Shown here in pieces: positions 24,495 to 32,377 of a DNA stretch of 64,000 nt. The DNA lies in assembly GCA_003134765.1 (NCBI GenBank), contig PLCM01000018.1, positions 1 through 64,000 of the forward strand. Direction: 5' to 3'. The stretch comes from Spartobacteria bacterium (GTDB lineage Bacteria; Verrucomicrobiota; Verrucomicrobiia; Chthoniobacterales; UBA10450). How positions within the stretch are numbered: the first letter of the stretch is position 1; each line of letters begins with the position of its first letter. The position numbers and the translations under genes were made by a program. The notes beneath the pieces are model-generated. The model was not told the DNA's origin and did not search any database. It saw nothing but the letters and a program-made list of their open reading frames with translations.

Positions 24495-25613
24495 ATGTCT
24501 TTTCTCCAGCTCATCCTGAAGAATCTGTTCCGGCGCCGGTCGCGGAGCCTGCTTACGCTCACGGGAATTTCGATCGGAATCGCGGCCGTCGTCTCACTTT
24601 CCGGGATCGCCGCCGGCTTCGAACAGAGCTGGGCGAATGTCTACAAAGCACGCGGCACCGACCTGGTGGTGACGAAGTCGATCGCGCGCAGCACCATGCC
24701 CGGACCGTTTCCATGGAGTTTGAAGGCCGAGCTGCAAAAAATGCCCCATGTGCGCGAAGTCGGCGGATTGCTGAGTGACGTCTTCAGCGTCGAAGATTCG
24801 CCGACGGTTCTCGTCATTGGCTGGGAACCGAAGACGGCACTCTGGAATCACGTCACGCTCGTGAGCGGACGGTGGCCGGACGACGCGTCAAAAGACACGG
24901 TCGCGATCGGCACGCTCAACGCCGAGATGCTCGGGAAAAAACTCGGGGACAAACTTCAAATCGAGACCCGTGAGTTTACCGTGTGTGGAATTTTCCGGAG
25001 CGCTGCCCTGGCTGAGAGTGGCGCGGTCGTCATGCCGTTGTCGGCGATGCAGGCGCTGACCGAAAAGGAGGGCATGGTGAACTTCTTCGATATCTGGCTC
25101 GAACCGCATACGTCGCCGGAAGAAACGGAAGCACTGCGTGATTCCATCAAAAAGGAATTCAAAGACCTGACGGCGTTCAATCCCGGTTCTGTCTCGGAGA
25201 GTAATCTCGCCATGCAGGTCGCGAAGGCGATGACGTGGGCGGTTTCCTCGATTGCGCTGGTCGTCGGCGCGATCGGAGTCATGAACACGATCCTGATGAG
25301 CGTGTTCGAGCGGCTCCATGAGATCGGCATTCTGCTCGCGATCGGCTGGCGGCGCGGGCGGATCATGCAGATGATCCTGGCCGAATCGCTTCTCCTCGGT
25401 CTCGTCGGCGGCATCGCCGGCTGCGGTTTGGGAGTGGCCGCCGCGCGGCTCTTGCAGCGAAGTCCCTGGGTGCACGGAAAATTGGAAGCTGCTTTGGACC
25501 TCCGGCTTTTGGTCACCGCGGTTCTGATTGCCATCGCGCTCGGCGGCCTCGGCGGGTTGTATCCGGCGTGGATCGGCTCGCGGATGTCACCGGCCCGCGC
25601 GTTGCGGCAATGA
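24495..25613 (+). CDS. FtsX/MacB-type ABC permease
   Basis: 372 residues, four membrane helices: one near the N-terminus (SLLTLTGISIGIAAVVSLSG), then a periplasmic MacB_PCD domain (about residues 45-235), then three helices in the FtsX core (VSSIALVVGAIGVMNTILMS, LLLGLVGGIAGCGLGV, LVTAVLIAIALGGLGGLYPA). It ends RMSPARALRQ, the usual 'P..ALR' signature. With the ATPase just upstream it forms a complete exporter or lipoprotein-release-type unit. Confidence 0.92.
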   Translation: MSFLQLILKNLFRRRSRSLLTLTGISIGIAAVVSLSGIAAGFEQSWANVYKARGTDLVVTKSIARSTMPGPFPWSLKAELQKMPHVREVGGLLSDVFSVEDSPTVLVIGWEPKTALWNHVTLVSGRWPDDASKDTVAIGTLNAEMLGKKLGDKLQIETREFTVCGIFRSAALAESGAVVMPLSAMQALTEKEGMVNFFDIWLEPHTSPEETEALRDSIKKEFKDLTAFNPGSVSESNLAMQVAKAMTWAVSSIALVVGAIGVMNTILMSVFERLHEIGILLAIGWRRGRIMQMILAESLLLGLVGGIAGCGLGVAAARLLQRSPWVHGKLEAALDLRLLVTAVLIAIALGGLGGLYPAWIGSRMSPARALRQ

Positions 25614-25630
25614 TGGAGCCGGATCGCTGG

Positions 25631-25696
25631 ATGTAGAGGCGCTTGTGCCAAACGCCTAACCAACATCACAGGCGCTTGGCACAAGCGCCTCTACAT
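25631..25696. terminator. Long hairpin between convergent genes
   Basis: atgtagaggcgcttgtgccaa (25631-25651) is perfectly inverted at 25676-25696; counting inner bases, the arms are 27 nt with one mismatch. It lies between the ABC permease (+) and the AttH-prenyltransferase fusion (-) and could end transcription from both sides. Its 'tgtagagg' end makes it look like another palindromic repeat family. Confidence 0.65.
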
Positions 25697-27910
25697 TTAA
25701 TTTCCCGGGGCGAACCGGGCGTGGCGGTCATCGCTCCCGAGGGAAAGGAGGAACGCTGAGAGCACCCGAAGCATCGTCTTGGGCTCCGAGGGCGGAACGT
25801 GCGCGGAAAAGCGTTTCCATTGCACTTCCAACATTTGGTGCGCTTCCTTTCGACAGAGATCGAGAGCGCCGGAGCGTTGCACCAGATCGATTCCTTCCGA
25901 AATCCGGCAAGGGTTGGAACGCAGATCCGCGGAACACAGGGTTTCCTGGAGCCGCGCCGCTTCCGCTTTGGGCAGGAGTCGGAGCGCCTTGGCGATCACA
26001 TAGGAAAGTTTTCCGGCCGCGATGTCACTGCTTTCGGCGCCGCGGCCGATCACATTCGGCTGGAATTCCGCCAGGTCGTTCACAATCTGAAAGGCGAGTC
26101 CGAAAGCGCGCCCGAAATCCCGGCAAACACCGCGAGTGGCTTCATCCGTTCGCGCAATGACGCACGCTCCGTCGGCGCCCGCTTCGACCACCGACGCCGT
26201 CTTGAGACTGTAGAGCTGAATAATTTTATCTTCGACGCAGTTGTTCATCCAGAGCTGGAGTTTTTCGGGCGTAAGCGATCGCGACCAGTGGATGTCCTGC
26301 CCCTGTCCCAGGTGGACGCGGACGTAGAGTCGCGTCAGGATCCGGAAGAGCTCCAATCGTTGGGCATCGTTTAGATGCGGATGATCGCGCAGAAGCACCA
26401 TCGGGAGGAAATACGCGGTATTGCCGGCGTTGATCGCCACATCGAGGCCGTAACGCAGATGAATGGAATCTTCGCCGCGCCGTTGCGCGCTGTTGTCGAG
26501 GATGTCGTCGATCACCAGCAGCCCGTCGTGTAACATTTCCGCGGTGATGCTGATGAGCGAGGAGTAGGGCGTCGGTTCGGTGCCAAGCGCGCCTAGGATG
26601 AGCATCGGAAAAATCGGGCGCCAGGGATTCCCGCCGCCGCGGTCCATGAAATCCCAGAGCGGTTTGGCGAGGACAGCGGTTTGGGCCTGTGAGTCGTACT
26701 CGCTCTGCGCTGGCCCGGCGATCCGCTCGAGATCGTCGTGGCTGAAATTGCGCGGGAAGAATGACTCGATGTCGCTGCGGATCCGGCCGACGGCTTTGTC
26801 GAGATGTTTCTCGAGATCGAGGAGATAGGCGTAGCCATGCAACTCCAGGCGGGCGCGGCCGGTGACGGTTTGGGCGGCCCAGGTGCCCCGGATGCGACCG
26901 GCTCCTTCCCAAACCGCGCGAATCGGTGGGAAGACGGGAATCTCCTGGTCGACCGCGAGTGGCTCGAAATCGAGCGACAGATCGAGCGACGGAATGCGAA
27001 CCCGGCAGGCAATCGGGTAGGACGCGTTTGAAACGGGACTCGTCCACCAGGAAAGCGGTTCGATCACGACGTCGCGGAACAACCGAGTGTCGCCATTTGC
27101 TTCAACCAGGACCGCGTACTGGCAGAGCGCGGTTCCCGAACGCTGATCGCGGATGACCATGACGAGCAGTTCGCCCGCGGGCTCGAACTGGATCCCGAGC
27201 CAGTCCCAGCCGAAAATTTGCCGGGTATTGTCGCCGGCGACAAACCATCCCTGATTGCCCCATTGATGATCGAGCCAGGCTTCGCCCTCGACCGGTTCGC
27301 CATCGACATCGCCCTCCAGGGTGAGGCGGGTGTAGGAGACGTAATCCATCGATCCGCCGTTGGCGACTTCGACATCGGCCAGATGGAATCGCGGACGACT
27401 CGGGGTGAGACGGAACGAGCAGCGCCGATTGGTTTTGGGCTCGGAAAAATCGAGCGCGAACGCTTTTTCGGTTTGGGTCAGCGCAAAGTCGCCCCATCTC
27501 GCGCGTAACGGAGTTGATTCGACCGAGGCCGCCGGCAGGGGACGGATCGTCCTTGGTAATCCGTACTCCGCGATCTCGTCGGTGAGCGCGCGAACGGCAA
27601 TGGGATCGAGGCCGGCCGGGGGAGCCACGCGCAAGGCGGTGACGAGAAACGGAATCGTTGCGGGATCGATTTGGGAAAGCCAGGCGGTCGAACCCGAAGC
27701 TTCGTCGAGAACTGAGATCAGAAGCGAATAGGCGTGTCCGGCCGAGATGCCCGACCATTCGAGGGCATGGCGAAACAGCGAAACCATGAAGCGGCATTTG
27801 CCCACTTTTTCGGTTTCGAAATGGCCCTGCACGAACCACCACTCGATCGGAAATTCCGTCTTCGGCGATTCGTCGGCCAGACGGATTTCAGTTTCGGTCC
27901 GCAGCTCCAT
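25697..27910 (-). CDS. Fusion of AttH/CrtC-like domain with polyprenyl synthetase
   Basis: 737 residues. Residues about 1-365 are an AttH/carotenoid 1,2-hydratase-like beta domain: EWWFVQGHF at 23-31 and GEAWLDHQWGNQGW near 209-222. Residues about 405-715 are an isoprenyl diphosphate synthase: first Asp-rich motif DDILDNSAQRRG (D468, D469, D472), GQGQDIHW, and AGKLSYVIAKA. The second Asp-rich motif is altered to NDLAEF (611-616) where DDxxD is usual. It could make a polyprenyl chain and modify or hand it over, or be a terpene synthase-like enzyme. No signal peptide. Convergent with an ABC exporter, recalling the AttEFGH gene set. Confidence 0.88.
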   Translation of the reverse strand: MELRTETEIRLADESPKTEFPIEWWFVQGHFETEKVGKCRFMVSLFRHALEWSGISAGHAYSLLISVLDEASGSTAWLSQIDPATIPFLVTALRVAPPAGLDPIAVRALTDEIAEYGLPRTIRPLPAASVESTPLRARWGDFALTQTEKAFALDFSEPKTNRRCSFRLTPSRPRFHLADVEVANGGSMDYVSYTRLTLEGDVDGEPVEGEAWLDHQWGNQGWFVAGDNTRQIFGWDWLGIQFEPAGELLVMVIRDQRSGTALCQYAVLVEANGDTRLFRDVVIEPLSWWTSPVSNASYPIACRVRIPSLDLSLDFEPLAVDQEIPVFPPIRAVWEGAGRIRGTWAAQTVTGRARLELHGYAYLLDLEKHLDKAVGRIRSDIESFFPRNFSHDDLERIAGPAQSEYDSQAQTAVLAKPLWDFMDRGGGNPWRPIFPMLILGALGTEPTPYSSLISITAEMLHDGLLVIDDILDNSAQRRGEDSIHLRYGLDVAINAGNTAYFLPMVLLRDHPHLNDAQRLELFRILTRLYVRVHLGQGQDIHWSRSLTPEKLQLWMNNCVEDKIIQLYSLKTASVVEAGADGACVIARTDEATRGVCRDFGRAFGLAFQIVNDLAEFQPNVIGRGAESSDIAAGKLSYVIAKALRLLPKAEAARLQETLCSADLRSNPCRISEGIDLVQRSGALDLCRKEAHQMLEVQWKRFSAHVPPSEPKTMLRVLSAFLLSLGSDDRHARFAPGN

Positions 27911-27991
27911 ACGCAGCGGGGGAGCCTGTCACGGTCGCAAACGCGAACGCGACACTTTTCTGTGCTGGAGCCGCTTCGCGGCGCGAAGCGC

Positions 27992-28050
27992 AATGTGGGA
28001 GCCGCCTTTGGGCGGCGACTCAGTCGGGGCGCAAAGGCCCCTCCCACATT
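27992..28050. repeat. Palindromic 'gtgggagccgcc' element
   Basis: aatgtgggagccgcctttgggcggcgac ... aaaggcccctcccacatt; inverted outer ends around internal hairpins. A further hairpin, ccgcttcgcggcgcgaagcg, lies just before it (27971-27990). Located in the 163-bp gap before the fusion gene on the minus strand. Confidence 0.6.
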
Positions 28051-28073
28051 TTTCGCCCCGACAGAGCGGGCGA

Positions 28074-28457
28074 TTACAGCGCCTTCGCCTTTTTGTCGAG
28101 CGCGATGTATTCGTGGCGGGGCGGACTGAAAGTATCGAGCACGCGTGTCTCCTCCGGCGTCTCGACGCCATGCGGGACATTGCTGGCGAGGTAGTAGGAA
28201 TCGCCCGCTAGGAGCTCGTGGGCACCCCCATTTGCGATGACGGTCATCCGTCCAGAAAGAATGTGGATGATCTGTTCCTGCGGATGCTGGTGCTCAGGCA
28301 TCTTACTGCCGGCCGCAAGTTCCGCGATCATTTGATACATGGTCTCGCCATGGGTGACGGTGTGACGTCGAATTCCCGGACAGATGTCGATCCACGGATT
28401 CTCCTTGGCTGGTTTGCTCACAAGAATTGCTCTAGCCTGTTCGCGTGATCCGATCAA
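28074..28457 (-). CDS. Cupin-domain protein
   Basis: Up to 127 residues. Conserved single cupin: motif 1 PEHQHPQEQIIHILSGRM (His, His, Glu) and motif 2 GDSYYLASNVPHGVETPE (His). Opens with GIRRHTVTHGETMYQMIAEL. Looks like a small metal-binding cupin of unknown role. The frame overlaps the end of the transporter gene by 26 bases, so the two are co-translated or the true start lies a little further in. Confidence 0.85.
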   Translation of the reverse strand: MIGSREQARAILVSKPAKENPWIDICPGIRRHTVTHGETMYQMIAELAAGSKMPEHQHPQEQIIHILSGRMTVIANGGAHELLAGDSYYLASNVPHGVETPEETRVLDTFSPPRHEYIALDKKAKAL

Positions 28458-29457
28458 CCGCAGGCTGTTCTGCCCGGGCCGCCTTCCTCGCTACTTCAAT
28501 TTTCGACATCTCGACCCGAAGATAATTCAACACCACCGACGAGAGGATCATCCCCGGAACGCCCATGAGTTTTTCGCCGATGATCAACCCGATCAAGGTC
28601 AGCCAGATTGGATTGCGGATGCGGGCGCCGATGATTTTGCTGTTCAGAAAATACTCCAGTTTGTGGATCACAATGAGAAAGACGAGCGCGCCGATCGCGA
28701 CTTTCGGTGAAACCAGAAAGCCGATGAAGACGATCACGGTATTGCTGAGGATGTTGCCGACGATCGGGAAAAGCCCGCAAAGAAAAGTCAGGCCAACCAC
28801 CACGGCTCCATAGGGAAGCTGGACCACCAGGACGAAGATGGCGGTCAGGGTCGTGTTAATCGCCGAGATCGTCATCTGGGCGCCAATCACCGTCGCGAAG
28901 CTGCGATAAAAATCGCCGAAGCGGGCGGTGATTTCGTCGCAGCAGACCGAGTAAAGGTTGTTCCGGACCGTGTGGGATTCTCGAAAGAGATCGAGACGGC
29001 CGTTAAAGAACAAGCTCACGGCACAGACGATGGCGATGATGATAAAGACAAAGGTGGTCGAGGCGTGCCGGGCGAAAGTCGCGAAATCGCCCAGGTAATG
29101 GGCCTCGTCTTTTATTGAGCTAATCGCGGTCGCCTTGAGACTCTCGAAGTCGGTAAAAGGAAGATCGAGGTCGTGGTCCTGCGCCCAGGCGATTGCGGAG
29201 GGGATGGAATTATCGGCAATCTTCGGGAGGGCCTGAATGGCGGCATGGATAAAATGTCCGGCCGTGTAAGCAAGAGCGGCAACGACCAGAATGAAAACGG
29301 CGAGAGTGACCCATTTGTAGGGAATGAAACGGCTGAGTTTTGTCAGCACGAAATAGGCAAAGAGAAGCGCGAGAAACGGCGCGCCCAACTGGAGCAGGCC
29401 GACGAGAATCAAGGTGGTGGCGAGAACCGCGTAGGAAAGGCGGGATTGATTCGTCAT
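28432..29457 (-). CDS. AI-2E family (PerM/YdiK-like) membrane transporter
   Basis: 341 residues, about eight membrane helices arranged as two N-terminal (VLATTLILVGLLQLGAPFLA), a central soluble stretch, and five to six C-terminal (VVVGLTFLCGLFPIVGNILS, FIGFLVSPKVAIGALVFLIV). The family includes the autoinducer-2 exporter TqsA and Na+/H+ antiporters; most members have no known substrate. The C-terminal PIWLTLIGLIIGEKLMGVPG is typical. Upstream neighbour is a GNAT gene on the same strand. Confidence 0.87.
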   Translation of the reverse strand: MTNQSRLSYAVLATTLILVGLLQLGAPFLALLFAYFVLTKLSRFIPYKWVTLAVFILVVAALAYTAGHFIHAAIQALPKIADNSIPSAIAWAQDHDLDLPFTDFESLKATAISSIKDEAHYLGDFATFARHASTTFVFIIIAIVCAVSLFFNGRLDLFRESHTVRNNLYSVCCDEITARFGDFYRSFATVIGAQMTISAINTTLTAIFVLVVQLPYGAVVVGLTFLCGLFPIVGNILSNTVIVFIGFLVSPKVAIGALVFLIVIHKLEYFLNSKIIGARIRNPIWLTLIGLIIGEKLMGVPGMILSSVVLNYLRVEMSKIEVARKAARAEQPAVDRITRTG

Positions 29458-29524
29458 TCAGATCAAATTGCGTTCCGGGGGTTTCTTGTCCAGCGAACTC
29501 TGCAGTGATGCAGAGTGGAGTAAG

Positions 29525-29589
29525 GGAGTAATGAAGTAATGCAATAGTGAGAGCGAGCGATTTTCTCACCCCCACCACTTCATTACTCC
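29525..29589. repeat. Inverted repeat containing the GNAT stop codon
   Basis: ggagtaatgaagt (29525-29537) is perfectly inverted at 29577-29589 (acttcattactcc), with an inner gtgaga/tctcac pair. The right arm carries the end of the GNAT gene: its last codons ttg-gag and stop taa are read from it on the minus strand. Otherwise the 125-bp gap upstream of the AI-2E gene holds only this. Confidence 0.7.
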
Positions 29590-30038
29590 AATTGATACAG
29601 GAGCAGGGGAAGCTGGCGCGGATGGCCGTCGATTTCGGTGACGTTTACGCCGACACGTTGTGCGCCCATCCGTTGATAAAATCCTTCCGCGTTCGGATCG
29701 GCCTCGATCGTGATTGCGCGGAATCCTAAATTCCGAGTCTGCGCGACCGCATGTTCGAACAAGGAACGACCGACGCCGCGACGCATTGCCGCCGGGAGAA
29801 TCCAGAGATGGTCGAGATGGATTCCGTCGGTTTCTATCGTGAGAAGGTAAAATCCCACAGCGCTGCCATCCTCCATCGCGCAATAGGCAACATTGGCCGC
29901 AATGAATTCGGGGCGCATCGTCAGGATGGCACGCCAGGTTTCGATCCAGGGTTCGGGATAACCCCAATGACGTTTAGCCGCATGCGCGATCCGGGTGAGC
30001 GCCTCGGAGTCTTCCGGTTTGGCGCGGATGATTTGCAT
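29583..30038 (-). CDS. GNAT family N-acetyltransferase
   Basis: 151 residues from the ATG at 30038, where homology starts (MQIIRAKPEDSEALTRIAHA). Acetyl-CoA binding motif A is AMRRGVGRSLFEHA, followed by motif B GFRAITIEADPNAEGFYQRM. Substrate unknown. The last codon and stop lie in an inverted repeat, and the start codon is only 4 bp from another palindromic element that fills the whole gap to yhhQ. Confidence 0.87.
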   Translation of the reverse strand: MQIIRAKPEDSEALTRIAHAAKRHWGYPEPWIETWRAILTMRPEFIAANVAYCAMEDGSAVGFYLLTIETDGIHLDHLWILPAAMRRGVGRSLFEHAVAQTRNLGFRAITIEADPNAEGFYQRMGAQRVGVNVTEIDGHPRQLPLLLYQLE

Positions 30039-30041
30039 CTT

Positions 30042-30136
30042 CTGTAGCCGTCGCCCTATGGGCGGCGTGAGATCAAAACTACGCCGCACGAAAAGTCACG
30101 CCAACTCTCACGCTTCGCACAGCGAAGCGGCTACAG
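30042..30136. repeat. Palindromic 'ctgtagccgc' element, copy 3
   Basis: Begins ctgtagccgtcgccctatgg and ends gcacagcgaagcggctacag; inverted outer ends around two hairpins. It fills the complete space between the GNAT start (30038) and the yhhQ stop: the terminal ctgtag on the minus strand contains the stop codon tag (30131-30133) of yhhQ. Confidence 0.75.
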
Positions 30137-30880
30137 AACTTGTCGGCGAGCGAACGGATTAAAATTTGTGTCGCGATCGTAAACATCCACGCCTTCCGCG
30201 CGCTTCAACCTGTTCACGATGAGGTAGGTCACCGGCGTCGCGGTGGCCTCGTATAGCACTTTTCCGACGTAGCCCGAGAGGATCAGGTTCAACATCGTCA
30301 CCCACGATTCACGCCCGCCGAACGCAATCAGGATCAAAACGGTCGTGTCTACCAACTGCCCGGTGACGGTTGAACCGACCGTCCGTGTCCAAAGCCATTT
30401 GCCGTCCGTCCAGAGTTTCATCTTCGCCAGCGTGTAGGAGTTCGTGAATTCGCCGAGCCAGAAAGCGATCAGGCTTGCGACGATGAAGCGCGGCACTGTG
30501 TAAAAGACCGCTTCGAACGCCGCCTGGTTCGGCCAGTCCGGCGCCGCCGGAATCCAGACGACGAACAGACCCATGAGCGAAAGGATTGTGCAGGCAAAAA
30601 ATCCAAGCCAGATCGCGCGCCGCGAGGCCCCGTAGCCATACACCTCCGTAAAGATGTCCCCAAAAATGTAGGTGATGGGGAAGAGGACCTGTGCGCCCGA
30701 AATTTTCGCCGTGATCGTTTCGCCGTGAAAATTGAAGAGCGGGATCGCGCAAATTTTCTGTCCGACCAGATTGGAGATCAGGAGAATTACCACGAAGATG
30801 TGCACGAGCAGATCGTAATAGCGAAAGCTGCTCAGCCGCGCATCGCGCGCGGTAAGTTTTCTAATGATGGTGCCGGCCAT
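30131..30880 (-). CDS. yhhQ: Queuosine precursor transporter, YhhQ/VUT family
   Basis: 249 residues, six membrane helices. Clear family signatures: LLVHIFVVILLISNLVGQKI, ILFPITYIFGDIFTEVYGYG (here preceded by SGAQV), and NSYTLAKMKLWTDGKW. YhhQ imports 7-cyano-7-deazaguanine or 7-aminomethyl-7-deazaguanine for tRNA queuosine. No queuosine enzymes are in the window, and I see no convincing preQ1 riboswitch upstream. Its stop codon lies inside a palindromic element. Confidence 0.9.
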   Translation of the reverse strand: MAGTIIRKLTARDARLSSFRYYDLLVHIFVVILLISNLVGQKICAIPLFNFHGETITAKISGAQVLFPITYIFGDIFTEVYGYGASRRAIWLGFFACTILSLMGLFVVWIPAAPDWPNQAAFEAVFYTVPRFIVASLIAFWLGEFTNSYTLAKMKLWTDGKWLWTRTVGSTVTGQLVDTTVLILIAFGGRESWVTMLNLILSGYVGKVLYEATATPVTYLIVNRLKRAEGVDVYDRDTNFNPFARRQVL

Positions 30881-30929
30881 CGGGACGAGACTTTAGCATA
30901 AGACGGGTTCGTCGGTTTCTCGCGATTGG

Positions 30930-31045
30930 CCCTCGCCCCAACCCTATCCCTTGCCCTCACTGGGCGCTGCGCGTCCTTCTCTCCCGAGGGGAGAGAAAAG
31001 GGCGAGGGAGTTCCTACTCCCTGAGGGAGAAGGTTAGGATGAGGG
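30930..31045. repeat. Palindromic 'ccctcgccccaaccctatccc' type element
   Basis: Left end ccctcgccccaaccctatcc is inverted, with a few changes, at the right end (gggagaaggttaggatgagg). Inner hairpins ctcccgaggggag and gggcgaggg...ccctgaggg. Such elements are common in high-GC genomes. Confidence 0.6.
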
Positions 31046-31083
31046 TCTGCCATTCTTCGTGGTGGCAATGATCGCAAAATACG

Positions 31084-31166
31084 GTCATCCCGAGCGCAGT
31101 CGAGGGCTCCCGTGACGGAAGCTTAAAGCTGACAACCCGGGATCCCTCGACTGCGCTCGGGATGAC
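31084..31166. repeat. 'gtcatcccgagcg-cgagggatccc' element, copy 3
   Basis: gtcatcccgagcgcagtcga...gatccctcgactgcgctcgg...gatgac, the cleanest copy of the family: outer arms of about 26 bp are nearly perfect inverses around a centre of about 30 bp. Confidence 0.85.
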
Positions 31167-31293
31167 GGCAGCTTCGGGCGTTTCGAAAATGGGACAGTGA
31201 AATCCCGGGCACGGGAAAGAAGGACATCATCGACCTGATGCTAGCTTTGCGTAAACCATTCCAGGTCAACAGAAAAGGACTCGTTTCTGACCG

Positions 31294-31309
31294 TGGCATA
31301 AGGCATGCA
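31294..31309 (+). promoter_or_regulatory. Possible sigma-54 promoter of the DUF4097-permease cluster
   Basis: TGGCATAAGGCATGCA keeps the invariant GG and GC with the right spacing but deviates from TGGCACG-N4-TTGCA at three defined positions. It is about 60 bp upstream of the DUF4097 start, in the correct orientation. Weaker than the site at 5886. Confidence 0.4.
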
Positions 31310-31368
31310 AAGGCGTCTCGGTTGGAGTCGCTTTAATGCGCTTGCCTACCCTCAACCCACCTCGCCCT

Positions 31369-32364
31369 ATGATCATCCGCGCTTTTATTCTTCTGTTTGT
31401 TGCCGTTTCGACGGCTTCGGCTCTCTCCGAAGAAAATGTCAGTCAAACCCTCGATGGCGCGCCCGGTGGGCGGCTCATCGTGGACGTTGATTTCGGAACG
31501 ATCGATGTCTCGGCCGGGGCGGACGATAAAATATCGGTGGTCGCGTATCGCAAGATCGATTCGGACAAGGACGCGCAGGAAAAAGAATATCTCTCGTCGG
31601 CTCCCGTGATGGTGAACAAAGATGGCAACACCGTGACGGTGCGGGCGCGCCGGCAGAACAAGGACAAAAATCTAAATTGGAGCGGGCGTTGCCGGATGGA
31701 TGCGCGCTACACCATCCGGGTGCCGAAGACTTTCAACTCGGAGCTGCGCACCGGCGGGGGAACCATCATGGTTGCGGAAATTACCGGCACAGTGAGCGCC
31801 GATACGAGCGGCGGGAAACTGAAGTTTACCCATCTCAAGGGTCCGACGGGCGCGACCACCAGTGGCGGCAGTATCGAGCTGAGCGGTTGCGAAGGCCCGC
31901 TCAAGGTCGACACGAGCGGCGGCCGGATCGAAGCGATCGACGGGAGCGGCTCGCTCGAGGCCCATACCTCTGGAGGCGCGATCGTCGTGCGGAATTTCAG
32001 CGGCGACACCAAAGTCGAAACGAGTGGCGGCCGGCTCTCCTTTGAAAACATCAACGGAAAAATTTTCGGCCGCAGCTCGGGCGGATCGATCAGCGCGAAG
32101 CTGAAATCACCCGTGCCCGGCGACGTGAATCTGGAAACGTCGGCGGGCAGCATCGATGTGCTGGTTCCTCCCGATGCCGGCCTCGACGTTGAGGCGGAAG
32201 CGAGTTCGGGGCGCGTCACGAGCGAATTGCCGTTTATCGGCACGCGAACGGATCGCGATTCGATGAAAGGAAAAATCAACGGCGGCGGGAAATCGCTCGT
32301 GCTGCGCTCAGGCGCGGGCAGCATTTCGATCAAACCTGCCTCGGCCGAAGTAGCCGTGAGATAG
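31369..32364 (+). CDS. Exported DUF4097 beta-ladder protein
   Basis: 331 residues from the ATG at 31369. Signal peptide ([20 protein letters not shown]). The rest is the DUF4097 'putative adhesin' ladder: many short repeats with a conserved SGG turn ([70 protein letters not shown]). Forms a right-handed beta structure; function unknown, but often found beside envelope stress or permease genes. The first ADOP permease begins 13 bp after its stop, so it is probably the first gene of that operon. Confidence 0.85.
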   Translation: MIIRAFILLFVAVSTASALSEENVSQTLDGAPGGRLIVDVDFGTIDVSAGADDKISVVAYRKIDSDKDAQEKEYLSSAPVMVNKDGNTVTVRARRQNKDKNLNWSGRCRMDARYTIRVPKTFNSELRTGGGTIMVAEITGTVSADTSGGKLKFTHLKGPTGATTSGGSIELSGCEGPLKVDTSGGRIEAIDGSGSLEAHTSGGAIVVRNFSGDTKVETSGGRLSFENINGKIFGRSSGGSISAKLKSPVPGDVNLETSAGSIDVLVPPDAGLDVEAEASSGRVTSELPFIGTRTDRDSMKGKINGGGKSLVLRSGAGSISIKPASAEVAVR

Positions 32365-32377
32365 ATCGGAGGGCGCC

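Larger units (their letters stand above)
30881..31368. other. 488-bp intergenic region with two repeats and a possible sigma-54 site
   Basis: No coding evidence. 30930-31045 is one palindromic repeat; 31084-31166 is copy 3 of the 'gtcatcccgagcg' family; 31294-31309 resembles a -24/-12 promoter. The remainder shows no structure I can name. Confidence 0.6.

Noticed and set aside
30881..31080. preQ1 riboswitch upstream of yhhQ
   Set aside because: The leader is mostly a palindromic repeat; no aptamer-like pattern with an A-rich tail pairing to a loop was seen.
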